A stretch of DNA of 26,790 bases from Glomus cerebriforme (Eukaryota; Glomeromycota; Glomeromycetes; Glomerales; Glomeraceae). Location: the NCBI GenBank assembly GCA_003550305.1, contig QKYT01000166.1, forward strand, positions 85,185-111,974, in the 5' to 3' direction. Below, piece after piece: positions 9,968 to 20,181 of this stretch. Every line of letters starts with the position of its first letter. The first letter of the stretch is position 1. Made by a program: the position numbers and the translations under genes. Below the pieces are notes generated by a model. The model saw only the letters and a list, made by a program, of their open reading frames with translations. It was not told the DNA's origin and did no database searches.

Positions 9968-11524
9968 CTAGTATAAAAAGAAAATTTTGCCGGAAGGACT
10001 TTTAGGAATTTGATCAATAAATAGGATATCGCCACGTAATTTTTTATGAGTTGCAACTCTTTGAGCAATAAAATCTTGATTTCTTTTTTTAACTGATCAG
10101 ATTGAGAGATATTTTGTCGTAATGTAACATAAGGTTACTTCTTGTTTAGAATAAACACCAATTACAGCAGCATCAACAATTGATGGGTGAGTAAGTAAGA
10201 TTGCTTCCAATTCGGCAGGTGGAACTTGAACTGTTTAATGTTTCAACAAAATATACGCAATAAATTTGCGTATGTATAACAAATTAAAAAAATACTTTCA
10301 TTTACCTTATATTTGATCAATTCTTTGGTACGATCTATAATATAAAAATTTTCTATGATGAAATATGACTACATCACCAGTGTGAAACCACCCTTCGCTA
10401 TCAATGCATGCATCGGTAGCTTCTTTGTTATTAAGGTAACCTTTCATGACGAATGCAAAGTTCACCAGGTTGATTATATCAAGTTCTTCTCCTTCTTCAG
10501 AAATAATCTTGCATTCAAGATTTGGAATAATTTTCCAACAGATCCAATAACAATATTATCATTTTTAACAAGGTGGGTTACAGGAGAAGCTTCAGTTAAA
10601 CCAAAACCTTTTTTAATTTGTATATTAAACATTTTAGTGAATTCATCAGATAATTCCCTACTTAAAGGAGCAGCGGCACAAAAACACAATCGTAAACTTG
10701 ATAAATCATATTGTTTTACAATTTGATTTTTATCTAACGATAATGATACAATTGGAATGAAAGTAACTCTATAATCTTGAATTACTTTACAAAATGTTGA
10801 TAAATCAAATTTTGGAATTATAACAACTGATGCCCCTTTTATAATAGGAAAATGAATGAGACCACATAATCCATAAATGTGAAAGAAAGGTAATAATCCC
10901 AATAAATAGTATCAGTATCAACCCCATCTCCAAAAGCATAAACTTAAGATAAATTAGCGACCATATTAAAATGAGTTGTCTCAACTCCTTTATTCTTTCC
11001 TGTTGTACCAGAACTATAGCATAAATATGCTGTAGTTGATTTTGCTTCTTCTGAATATTCAACTGGATTTACTTCTTTTTCAGAAATAAGATAAGAATAA
11101 GGCTTAATTCCATTAATTTCTTTATCGTCTGCAGTTGTCGCTTTAATCACATTTGAGAGAAATGCAACAATATATTTTGCTCCCGAATCTTTTAATTGGT
11201 AAGTAAATTCTTCAATTGTATACATTGGATTAACAAATGTCACAATTCCTCCCGCTGCAATTGCTCCGAATAAAACAGTCGGATAATCGACCTAAAAAAA
11301 AAAATAAATAAAATAATAAAATAAAGTGACCATTTTATATATATATACAATTATATGCTACGCACGAATATTCCTATACGGTTATACCTTATACCTGATT
11401 CGGAGAAAAAATAGCTAAAACATTTCCACGTCTAAATCCAGCTTTATTAATCAATCCAGCTGCCAATTTTTTGGAATTATTTTTAAATTCACCATAAGCT
11501 AATTTTTTATCAGTTGTACCGTCG
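9968..11524 (-). pseudogene. Pseudogene of a 4-coumarate-CoA-ligase-like acyl-CoA synthetase
   Basis: Fragments align end to end with the ANL adenylating family. From 11524 they read DGTTDKKLAYGEFKNNSKKL, then GNVLAIFSPNQ, an intron (about 11396-11294), VDYPTVLFGAIAAGG, the P-loop YSSGTTGKNKGV, LLPFFHIYGLCG, KKGFGLTEASP, DSEGWFHTGD, PPAELEAILLTHPSIVDAA and IPKSPSGKI. The frame is broken repeatedly. A stop (TAA, 10946-10944) interrupts MVANLS...VYAFGDG where a Gln codon (CAA) would fit. Single-base losses shift the frame near 10900, 10530, 10478, about 10350, about 10130 and about 10085. The final stop is at 9970-9968. No intact N-terminal exon is visible; weak N-terminal-like sequence lies at about 11590-11650. 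The active family joins carboxylic acids to CoA through an acyl-adenylate. The neighbouring genes are clean, so decay is more likely than poor sequence. It lies 208 bp downstream of P450 B on the same strand. Confidence 0.85.
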
Positions 11525-11732
11525 CTGAAAAAAATCATTGTAATTCAAAAATTTTTTTATAAATTGGAGTGCAATTACAGATGTTGATTTAACTAGATAT
11601 AAATATGACACACCCGTGAAACGTTAATTGATATTTAAGGATATCATTTTAATAAATAATAAATATAAATTTGGAATTTGATACAGATAAAATAAAATAA
11701 AAATAGAAAGTTAAAAAAGGTAAATTCATAAT

Positions 11733-13654
11733 TCACTTAATTCTCTTTTCAAAAATAATTCCATTAGTATTTGGATATGTTATCGGTCCTACTCTCATTT
11801 TTTCTGCAATTTTACCACTTTCTGTACGGAAATTATATTTTAATATAAAATTATGCATACAGAATTTAATTTCGTTTATAGCAAAAAATCTTCCAGGGCA
11901 TCTAAATAATTTATGATAATTAAGTTATTCTATTTGCTTTGTAAAAAAAAAAAAAAAAGAGAGAGACCAAATTGAATAATTTACTTACGCGTGTTTACCA
12001 CCTCCGAATACTACAAAATTTTTACTAACTTTTGATGCTGTAACGTTTGCATTTAAATGTCTAAATGGTTCAAATGATTTTGGATTTATTCCCTGTAGTG
12101 CTTCATCTTGAATAACATCATCAAAATAAAGATCAATTACACGGTCTTTTGGTACTTGTAATCCATTAGAAAATGTAAAATCTTTTAACGCAAGATGTGG
12201 AAGTGCTGCTATATCTCCAGTTAATCTTAATGATTCTCTAATAAAACTATCTAAATTTTTCATTTCTTTAAGTGATTCAAATGGAAGTATACCATTTTTA
12301 TCTGCTTTTTTACGAATTTCCAATTGTTCTTCATATAATTCTTGCATATATTCAGGTCGAGATGCTAAATCAATAACAGCATTTGTACAACCTCTTGATG
12401 TTGTATGAACAGAAGCGAAAATAAATATACATAATTTATTTGCCACTGCCGCATAATTAATATTATTAGGATCAAAACTTTCTTCTTCCATAAAATTTTG
12501 AAGTATATCATTAGGACGTTTCCACGAATCACCATATTGTTTTTTCTCTCGTAAACGCTTATCAATTTGATTTTTAATATGTTTAATAAGCACCTTTTCA
12601 TGTTTAGTTGCCGGGTTAAATAATCCTAATCTTATTGGAATACGAATAATATAATCTTGAAGTCCTGGATAAATAAGATCAAAAAGTGGTGGAATCATAA
12701 AAAATACAGCAACGTCACGTGTAAATTCTGCGAACGTATTTATAACGTCATCATATTTTGATTCCTCCTGAGGAAAGAGAAATAATTTAAATATAAAGCT
12801 TCTCTCTCTCTCGTTTTTTTTTTTAAAAAAAAAAAGGTTTTAATAACTTACTTCACCAATGAAAACATTTGCAATAGGAGTAGAGATAATTGATGTCATC
12901 ATATTATATAAATTGGAAATATTTTTTTGTCCATCAAAATCACCAATATATTTTTGAGTAGCTGAATTAAGACAGGTTTGCATACGTTCAGTATATAAAC
13001 CCAAATTTTTTGAAATATATTCTTTAACTACTTTTGCATTATATTTTGGATCTCCAAATCCATCAATATTTGTAAACATTGCATCTCCTGGTATTCTTTT
13101 CCTAAATACTGCTCCAAAGTCAAACGCATCATCTCTTGCTAATACTTCAGCAATATGCTCTTTTCCTATAAGATTTGTACAAAATTAAGAGAATTCATTA
13201 AATAATTATTTTATAATTCGAAGCACATTGAAATATTTCGAGAAAATACCGGTAACTTACCAATAAATGTTATTACTTTGCCCCAGATATATAGACTGAA
13301 GATATCACCATACTAATTAATATACGATAATTGAGAAAAAGTTAATTAATTGGTTAATTAAACTTGATGCACTATTCTACCAACCTCTTTTCTACATTGT
13401 TTAAAAAATTCTTCGCTATTAAACATGTAACTTAAAGTATGACCAATTAAAGGAATTTTATAACGGACAAGTGGCGGCAGATTCTAATAAATAGGATGAA
13501 AATAATTCATAAGATTAAAAATATAAGAAATTTTATTTTGTATAAATTTATAAAGTTGCGAAACTTTTTTTTTTACCAAATGTTGATCACGTGAACGCTT
13601 TGTAATATAAACCGTTGTCAATAAAATACATCCTAAAATAATCGTTTGATACAT
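11733..13654 (-). CDS. Cytochrome P450 (paralogue B)
   Basis: Haem-thiolate monooxygenase; substrate unknown. Exons in transcript order: 13654-13577, 13483-13385, 13312-13261, 13165-12852, 12767-11989, 11901-11733; 1491 nt, 496 aa, all phases matching. Exons 2, 3 and 4 have exactly the lengths of those in P450 A (99, 52, 314 nt). The anchor is IILGCILLTTVYI, followed by the hinge NLPPLVRYKIPLIG. The I-helix reads ASVHTT (299-304), the ExxR motif ESLR (359-362), and the haem loop FGGGKHACPGRFFA with ligand Cys442. An intron (11988-11902) falls within the haem-loop codons, splitting the Ala codon just before the cysteine. P450 A lacks it, while B lacks the intron that A has at 2606-2679. The start is fixed by an upstream in-frame stop. 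The leader is about 11 residues shorter than in A. Confidence 0.93.
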
Positions 13655-13734
13655 TTTAAAAAAAGATTGTTACTAAGAGGCCTAAGAAGCGTGGTTGATT
13701 TTTTTTTTAAAAAAAAAAGAAAGAAAGATAAACG

Positions 13735-13742
13735 ATTTATAT
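13735..13742 (-). promoter_or_regulatory. TATA-like element of P450 B
   Basis: ATATAAAT on the minus strand, about 80 bp before the ATG and about 30 bp downstream of the 13768-13778 inverted repeat. P450 A has the same arrangement. Confidence 0.35.
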
Positions 13743-13767
13743 GTAGTTATGTACAAATTTATTCAAT

Positions 13768-13778
13768 CGGAAGCTCCG
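13768..13778. promoter_or_regulatory. CGGA-N3-TCCG inverted repeat, proximal, upstream of P450 B
   Basis: CGGAAGCTCCG on the plus strand. On the coding strand of P450 B it reads TCGGAGCTTCCG, identical to the site before P450 A. It stands 113 bp before the start codon. Confidence 0.55.
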
Positions 13779-14004
13779 AGGGTTCAGATTTATCTCCGTT
13801 ACATAATAGTATCATAACACATAATAAACTAATTAAACTAATTGCGCGACAATTTTAATTATAAATTGTGATTGTGATCTTTATTGAGAATACTAATAAA
13901 TTTTTTAATTAGCTAACTCTACAGTACATCGGAAAATTTGTTATAACGGATAATAATTTTACCAAAATAAGTTAATAAGTGTAATTTTTATGCGGTGGAT
14001 TGAG

Positions 14005-14015
14005 CGGACCATCCG
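14005..14015. promoter_or_regulatory. CGGA-N3-TCCG inverted repeat, middle site
   Basis: CGGACCATCCG, extended by one base pair of dyad symmetry to GCGGACCATCCGC. It lies about 350 bp upstream of P450 B and about 1.1 kb upstream of the divergent zinc-finger gene. Confidence 0.45.
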
Positions 14016-14199
14016 CGATGATCACAATAAACTTTTCGTTATTTATGTGCGAGAAAGCACATGAATTTTGCCGTATTTCCATATCTGATATGTTTTATCT
14101 AATCATTCCTTTCTAATTTTTTTTTTATATTCAGTATGGTTGAGAATCGCAAATGGGCATGTGATTTTCGTTATATTACATCCAGATTCGGAAATTCGT

Positions 14200-14210
14200 C
14201 GGAGAATCCG
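14200..14210. promoter_or_regulatory. CGGA-N3-TCCG inverted repeat, distal site
   Basis: CGGAGAATCCG, inside a larger imperfect hairpin (14182-14224) whose outer arms are CCAGATT and AATCTGG. About 545 bp upstream of P450 B. Confidence 0.45.
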
Positions 14211-14709
14211 GATTGAAAATCTGGTTTGAGAATGGCTTTAAAATGGTATTTATTACCGGTCTCTCAAAGTTTTAGACGCGACAAAAAGAACAATTCGTTA
14301 CAAGATCATTGATGGATCAGTAAAAATTCGGCTTGATAATTTGTGGTTCTTTATTGATACAGTAACCACAATTCCTTTACTTTTGAAATTTTTATGAAAT
14401 CTTGCATTTCACGAATGGTGTTACCACACTAATTAATAAATTCTTTATACGGAGTTTCATTAGAAATAATTAGAGCGTTTCACTGCGTATTTTATTGATG
14501 GCACGCCAATTTGGACAGATCGAATGCACGGATATTAAAACAAGGTCATTGTACTACATTTGGTAATTTTAGTACAAACCATAAAAACGTTGCCGTTTGA
14601 AAAATTTTTAATATACTAACACCAAATTTGTATAAATTTACCAGTCAATTTTTCTAATTATGGTAAAGTACTTTGATAAGATTTAGATAAATGAAAAAGC
14701 GCTCTGAAA

Positions 14710-14772
14710 AAAAAATTTTTTCTCGCTTTCTTTCTTTCTTTCCTTTCTTCTTTCCTCTTTCTTCTTTTTCTT
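14710..14772. repeat. Polypyrimidine (CTTT-rich) tract
   Basis: An almost uninterrupted run of T and C with repeated CTTT units. It is low-complexity sequence of no certain role. Confidence 0.6.
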
Positions 14773-14995
14773 ATCAGGTATGTGAAAGTAAATATTAGTT
14801 TTCTTTATAGCTTATGATGTATAAACTATCGTTCTGAATTACTTATATATGAAGAATGATTATTTATAAAAGTAACAGTCTCTGAAGCTAAAATTTCATT
14901 GAGAAAAAAAAACTTTTTTTTTTTCCAAATATCTAACCATTCTGTCTTTTAACCTATGCATACGTCACAGATTTACGTTCATTGTTATTAATGCT

Positions 14996-15003
14996 TCACG
15001 TGA
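14996..15003. promoter_or_regulatory. TCACGTGA palindrome upstream of the zinc-finger gene
   Basis: An 8-bp palindromic E-box about 145 bp before the ATG at 15148. The same octamer occurs upstream of the nucleotidase gene. bHLH factors (Cbf1/Pho4 class) bind CACGTG; use here is inferred. A TATAAA stands at 15075-15080, 67 bp before the ATG. Confidence 0.35.
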
Positions 15004-15147
15004 CATAAACCTTAAATAGATTATTACAATGGTACAAACTCCAAATAGGCATGAATCGACATAAATAGCATACATATAAATCGGGCATTTTTTTTTAAAA
15101 AAAAAAAACCAACCGTCTCCTTATCTTTTGGTTTGAATAAAAAGAAA

Positions 15148-18100
15148 ATGAATAATTATACTATACTTATTAAGAAACATAATTATTATGATGTATCAAG
15201 ATATTCAGAATCAAGTATGTAAATAATATTTAAATCTAATAAAATTATAAAATTTTTCTTTTCATATTTTGTAAAAGTGTTCTCAAGTTGATTATTGTTT
15301 TTAATTAGGTGGTAATGAACTTGATGGTATTTCCGATAGTATTTCTGATAGTATTTCGGATATCTCACTTTCTGACCATGAATTACAATTGAAAGAAATT
15401 GTAATTTCTTCGGATTTTAATAATAACAATTATGATAATGATGAATTCGATAGTGAGGATTATAATGAGGATTATAATCATTCTAATGATAACTGTTATA
15501 CTTCAGTCGACGATTGTAATGATTTGGATCAAAATTATAATAAATCCTCATTTAAGAAGCTTTCATTTGCTTGCGCTGTAAAAGGATGCACGAAAAAATA
15601 TACTTTAAAAGATAGTTTGAACCGTCATATTCAATATCATCATATAGAGGAAAATACTTTCATATCAACTCATGATTCGTTGAAAGATCACCAACAAAAA
15701 GTTCATGAGCATCGAATCTTCTATATTTGTATGGAGAAAGGATGTTATAAGAGTTATGATACCGTAAATGATCTTGGAACCCATCAACGAATAAAAGGTC
15801 ATGAAGGTGTAATTCAATCAGAGAAGAAATATACAAATGATAATCTTACACAAGAACAACATATAAGTATAAATCGTGTTCGAGAACAAATATTTAAATG
15901 TTCTAAGGAAGGTTGTAATAGGTCATTCGATGAAATAATTAAGTATGTCAATCATCTAAGAATTCATCCAGATGGAGAATCTCAGAAAATTCATCATTGT
16001 GATGAACCTGGATGTGATAAATTTTTCATTAATTTATATGGCCTATGGAATCATATACGATTTGATCATTCTAAAGAAATTATAGAAAGAATTCATAAAT
16101 GTGAAGAGTTGGGATGCAATAGATCATTTGACTCTTTATATGGATTATTTGCTCATAAACGTTCACATACTAGAGAAAAAACTGAACTAGAGAAAACTCT
16201 TAGGAAGAATGAAATTAAAATTTATGAAAGAAAGTATCCTTGTAAAATACCCGGATGTAACAGGGTATTTGATAATAAAAGTGGAGTAGCATGTCATAAG
16301 CGAGTACATATGACTGGAAATGACAAGAAATCTTACAAATGCGATATTCCTGGATGTGATAAAATGTTTGAAAATTTATTTGGATTATTGGATCATGGCC
16401 GTTTTCACCTTGAAAATAATGAAAAAGTTTGTGACGAACCTGAAACTTCTCAAACGTTTCGAAATTTACAAGAATTAAATAATCATCAACAAACACACAC
16501 AAATAATAAATTAGGTCAAGCTGAAATTAATTGTGACATGCAAGGATGCAGCTTTAAAACCGAGCGATTTGAAGCTTTGAAATGGCATCTAGATGATGAT
16601 CACAACTTGAAGAGTTACCATGTATGCGATAAAGAAGGCTGTAGCTTTTGTTGTACAGATGATTCAAATTTTCATAAGCATCAACAAATTCATGTTGATA
16701 TTTCTGTAGCTCATGTGAAAGAAAAACTTTTCGAATGTGAAAATTCTGGATGTGACAAAGTTTTTAAACGGTTGTGCCATTTAAGATATCATCAAAATCG
16801 AACAGGACATCAAACATCTAAAATTTTTACTAACCAACAACACAAACAACAAAATCATTCTGAAGTTGATAAGAATAATCACGCGGAACAAATGTATTAC
16901 GTTTGTGATGAACCTGGATGTGACAAAGTTTATAAACGTTTATGTCATTTCAGATACCATCAAAATCGAAGAAACCATCAATCATCAACATTGTCTACTG
17001 ACCAACAACAAAATCATTCCGAAGNTGATGAGAATCATCACACGAAAAAAAAGTATTACGTTTGTGATGAACCTGGATGTGACAAAGTTTATAAACGTTT
17101 ATGTCATTTCAGATACCATCAAAATCGAAGAAACCATCAATCATCAACATTGTCTACTGACCAACAACAAAATCATTCCGAAGNTGATGAGAATCATCAC
17201 ACGAAAAAAAAGTATTACGTTTGTGATGAACCTGGATGTGACAAAGTTTATAAACGTTTATGTCATTTCAGATACCATCAAAATCGAAGAAACCATCAAT
17301 CATCAACATTGTCTACTGACCAACAACAAAATCATTCCGAAGNTGATGAGAATCATCACACGAAAAAAAAGTATTACGTTTGTGATGAACCTGGATGTGA
17401 CAAAGTTTATAAACGTTTATATCATTTAAGATATCATCAAAAACGAAGAAATCATCAATCATCTAACCAGCAACAAAATCGTTCTGAAGTTGATGATCAC
17501 ATAAATATTTTATTACCATATGTCTGTATCGAAAATGTAAACTTTGATATTAAACAAGAAAATACTTATCGCTGTGATAATCCCGGATGTTTTTATATAA
17601 CTGGACAAGTGGAAAATTTAACAAAACATAAGATGATTCATACTGAAGAGAAGCGTTATGATCAAATTAATTATGAAGAAGATAAAGTTTTCGTAGACAA
17701 ACAAAAAATTGGAATAAAAACAAAGCCTAGGGTTCACGCGTGTAATTATCAAGGATGTAATAAGAGATATATTACATTATCAAGATTGGAAAAACATGAG
17801 GCTAAAGTTCATTCAAAAAATACAAATGAAATAATTACCTTGAAGTCATCAGAAAATCATGATCTTAACGAACATATGAAGAAAATCCAAATTCCTACTA
17901 CAACAACGCATGATTTTGTAAACAGGAAACGATCAGGTATCATAGATGATAAGTCAATAGGAAGTGAATCAAATTATGGATTACGAAAGCGTCCGAGGAT
18001 TAATAAAATTAAATTTGATGATGACGATAACGATTGTCTTTGCAAATTTACTGGATGCAGGAAAATTTTTGATTCTATACGTTCTTTAAAAATTCATCAG

Positions 18101-18220
18101 CAAAGGTTTCATATGATTACTAAAACTTATTCATGTGATAAACCTGAATGTAATTTCAGGACCAAATTCTTTGAAAAATTAGAGAAACATCAAATAGAAA
18201 AACATAGAATGTTAATGTAA
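15148..18220 (+). CDS. Large C2H2 zinc-finger protein with tandem-repeated fingers
   Basis: Probable nuclear nucleic-acid-binding protein; target unknown. Exon 1 is 15148-15214 and exon 2 is 15309-18220 (992 aa). The intron restores the frame from the only suitable upstream ATG, joining ...YSES to GNELDGISDSIS. After an Asp/Asn/Ser-rich acidic N-terminus come about 18 fingers of the form C-x4-C-x12-H-x3-5-H, typically CDEPGCDKVYKRLCHFRYH. One more unit near 16429-16500 keeps its histidines but lacks the second cysteine (CDEPETSQTF). Within the repeat array the final histidines are five residues apart (HQNRRNH). A basic stretch, GLRKRPRINKIK, near 17978 could be a nuclear localisation signal. 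Three ambiguous bases (17025, 17184, 17343) give three unknown residues at the same repeat position. The C-x4-C spacing with a GC pair resembles TFIIIA-type fingers. Confidence 0.88.
16895..17450 (+). repeat. 159-bp tandem repeat inside the zinc-finger gene
   Basis: The unit TATTACGTTTGTGATGAACC recurs at 16895, 17054, 17213 and 17372, exactly 159 bp (53 codons, one finger plus linker) apart. The three central linkers are identical, each with one N at the same offset. The first unit is entered from a diverged linker and the last finger is diverged (YHLRYHQKRRNH). Confidence 0.9.
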
Positions 18221-18741
18221 GTTTTGTAGTAAAATTTAAATGAATAAATTGATAGATTTATAGAAAATTTACACTACCCATTACTTAAGTAATTATTATC
18301 ATTAAGTTTGAATTTGCAAATGTTTTAAGATTGAACAGATGTAACGATTGGAAGATCATGATATTTTGCCAATTAAGTATACAAACTCTAAGAAAGAATT
18401 TGATTATGATTGACCATTCTTGTTGTACCATATCTCACTTATGAAAAAGGTTACACTATGTGTTATAGAAAAACGAAATACATTCGATTCATCTTGTCAC
18501 TAAAACATCTCAGTTAATAGATAAAATTTTTTAAACTTCACTATTTAATGAAGCATGCTACCGGTTTAAGAAATTAACAGCAAAATAAATAAATAAAATT
18601 GATATAATCATAGTAATATGTTCATTAAATTGGAGGAATAAATTTTTTATTAATTCATTCAATTGAAAAAAATTTTTAAAAATCTAAAGAATCTTGCCAA
18701 AATTCTATAAGTAATAAATAATAAAGGTTAATTAATTAATA
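18221..18741. other. Convergent intergenic gap
   Basis: AT-rich DNA between the 3' ends of the zinc-finger and proteasome genes. It has AATAAA-like words (for example 18242-18247) that could serve 3'-end formation. No gene seen. Confidence 0.4.
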
Positions 18742-19794
18742 TTAATAATTATAATCCTTGAAATTAATTAATTCTTGTAACTTACTAGGTAATTGGTCAC
18801 CAGGAGTAAATAACCGTTCTACACCTTGTTCAGTGATGATAGCTAATCGAGTACATCCACCCGAAGATCCATCTCTTGCAATCGCCAATGCAACAGCTAG
18901 ATAAAGGATATATTTATATTGAAAAGTTTAGATGAAATTAATAAAAAAAATATTTCAAAAAACAGAAATTAAAAATTTACCGGTTCTGACAAATTCTATA
19001 GCTTCATCTCGAGTCATATTTTTTTTGTAATTAGCATCACAGTAACCATAAATATATGTAGACCCACTTCCTCCAATTGCAAATGGTAATTTATGTAAAG
19101 ACCCTCCTATAGGTATGGTATATACTGAACCACCTTCATATTTGTCCCATCCTGCAACAATAATACCAGCCATCAAAGCATCTTTGTTCTGATAGCATAA
19201 TTCATGAAACAAAGCTGAAGCGGATTGTACTGTTGGGTCTTTTCCATCTTTTATCCTTTTATTAGATTTATTAATTAGTATTCTGTATCAAAATAAATTC
19301 ATATTTTGTACATCCGATTCTTAAATATAAACATACTTACGCGAACATCTCTAAATAATAACGAACAATATCAGCAACAGCCTGTGTATCGGCTGCACTA
19401 CCAGAACGACAACAGTAAATTTTATCGTGGACTGGCGTTAATTTGTCTGTCACTCGATTGGCAATATAAGACCCAGTTGTTGTACGACTATCTGCTGCGA
19501 TAATGACTCCGTCACCAAATTCAACTGCCATAATGGTAGTCTAATTTAATAAAATAATAAAATAAAGAGAGATGCAAAGAAAAAGGTTTAATAATTATTA
19601 TTATTATTTACAATTGATATACATGTAAATATTAATACATAATTAGTTATGAAGTGAAGAATATTCAGTCAAACAATTTTTGCAATTCAATTTTAAAAAC
19701 ATTTATTTTTTGACTTCAAAATCTTTTTCATTATAATACATCATATTTGAAGAAAACTTACCCCAAGATTAACTTCACCAGGTTTTAATGACAT
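18742..19794 (-). CDS. PRE3: 20S proteasome subunit beta-1 (caspase-like active site)
   Basis: Catalytic beta-1 subunit (PSMB6/Pre3) of the 20S proteasome, which cleaves after acidic residues. Exons in transcript order: 19794-19762, 19540-19341, 19255-18981, 18896-18742; 663 nt, 220 aa, all phases matching. The propeptide is short ([11 protein letters not shown]) and ends in the Gly before catalytic Thr1 of TTIMAVEF. The splice junction falls exactly between Gly and Thr. Asp17 (AADSRTTTG) and Lys33 (VTDKLTPV) are in place. Beta-1 hallmarks include [49 protein letters not shown] and [15 protein letters not shown]. It is divergent from the HRD3 gene and convergent with the zinc-finger gene. Confidence 0.95.
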
Positions 19795-20181
19795 TGTAGT
19801 AAAGTTTTGAAAGTTTTGAAAGATTCGACAATAAAAAATGACATTTATATGAATGATTACGCAAACCATTTTATGATCATGTCACACAGACATAAGTTAT
19901 CGATCAACATCAGATTTTATCTTCGCTAAAAGCGTAAAGTTAAAAAACTTCTACCTCCGTTTTATCCCATATACACATCATAACAAAATAAAATGATTCT
20001 TTTGCGTATTGAAGAAATTGTGCCATTAATAAAAGTCAAAAATTATTGAAAAAAAACGAACTTTTTGATACATATATGCTGTATATGGCAATTGATCTGG
20101 TAGCACAAGATCGCAGAATTTTTCGAGTGGTGGTAGGCGCTTAAATTAGGTAATATATGTCACTGCCTTACTTGTAAATTT
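19795..20181. promoter_or_regulatory. Divergent intergenic region between proteasome beta-1 and HRD3
   Basis: About 390 bp separate the beta-1 ATG from the earliest proposed HRD3 start. I see no gene inside and no clear PACE or unfolded-protein-response element. Both promoters must lie here, possibly overlapping. Confidence 0.5.

Larger units (their letters stand above)
13780..14990. other. Intergenic region between divergent P450 B and zinc-finger genes
   Basis: No convincing gene. It holds two further CGGA-N3-TCCG sites, an imperfect hairpin around the second one, and a polypyrimidine tract (about 14710-14772). Short protein-like snatches near 14480-14540 are interrupted and not assignable. 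Confidence 0.45.

Noticed and set aside
10355..10726. Plus-strand 123-aa open frame
   Set aside because: Antisense shadow of the acyl-CoA ligase pseudogene, whose motifs read on the minus strand.
13991..14020. Possible tRNA or RNA-polymerase III element in a GC-richer patch
   Set aside because: No cloverleaf, A box or B box can be drawn; the symmetry is explained by the CGGA-N3-TCCG dyad.
14470..14550. Possible transposase remnant
   Set aside because: Only a few plausible residues between stops in each frame; no motif, terminal repeat or target duplication seen.
16866..17429. Plus-strand 187-aa repeating open frame (CITFVMNLDVTKF units)
   Set aside because: It is the second frame of the 159-bp zinc-finger repeat; it stays open only because the repeat length is a multiple of three.
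16895..17450. Possible CRISPR-like array from regular repeats
   Set aside because: Repeats are direct, coding, 159 bp in period with no unique spacers, in a eukaryotic gene.
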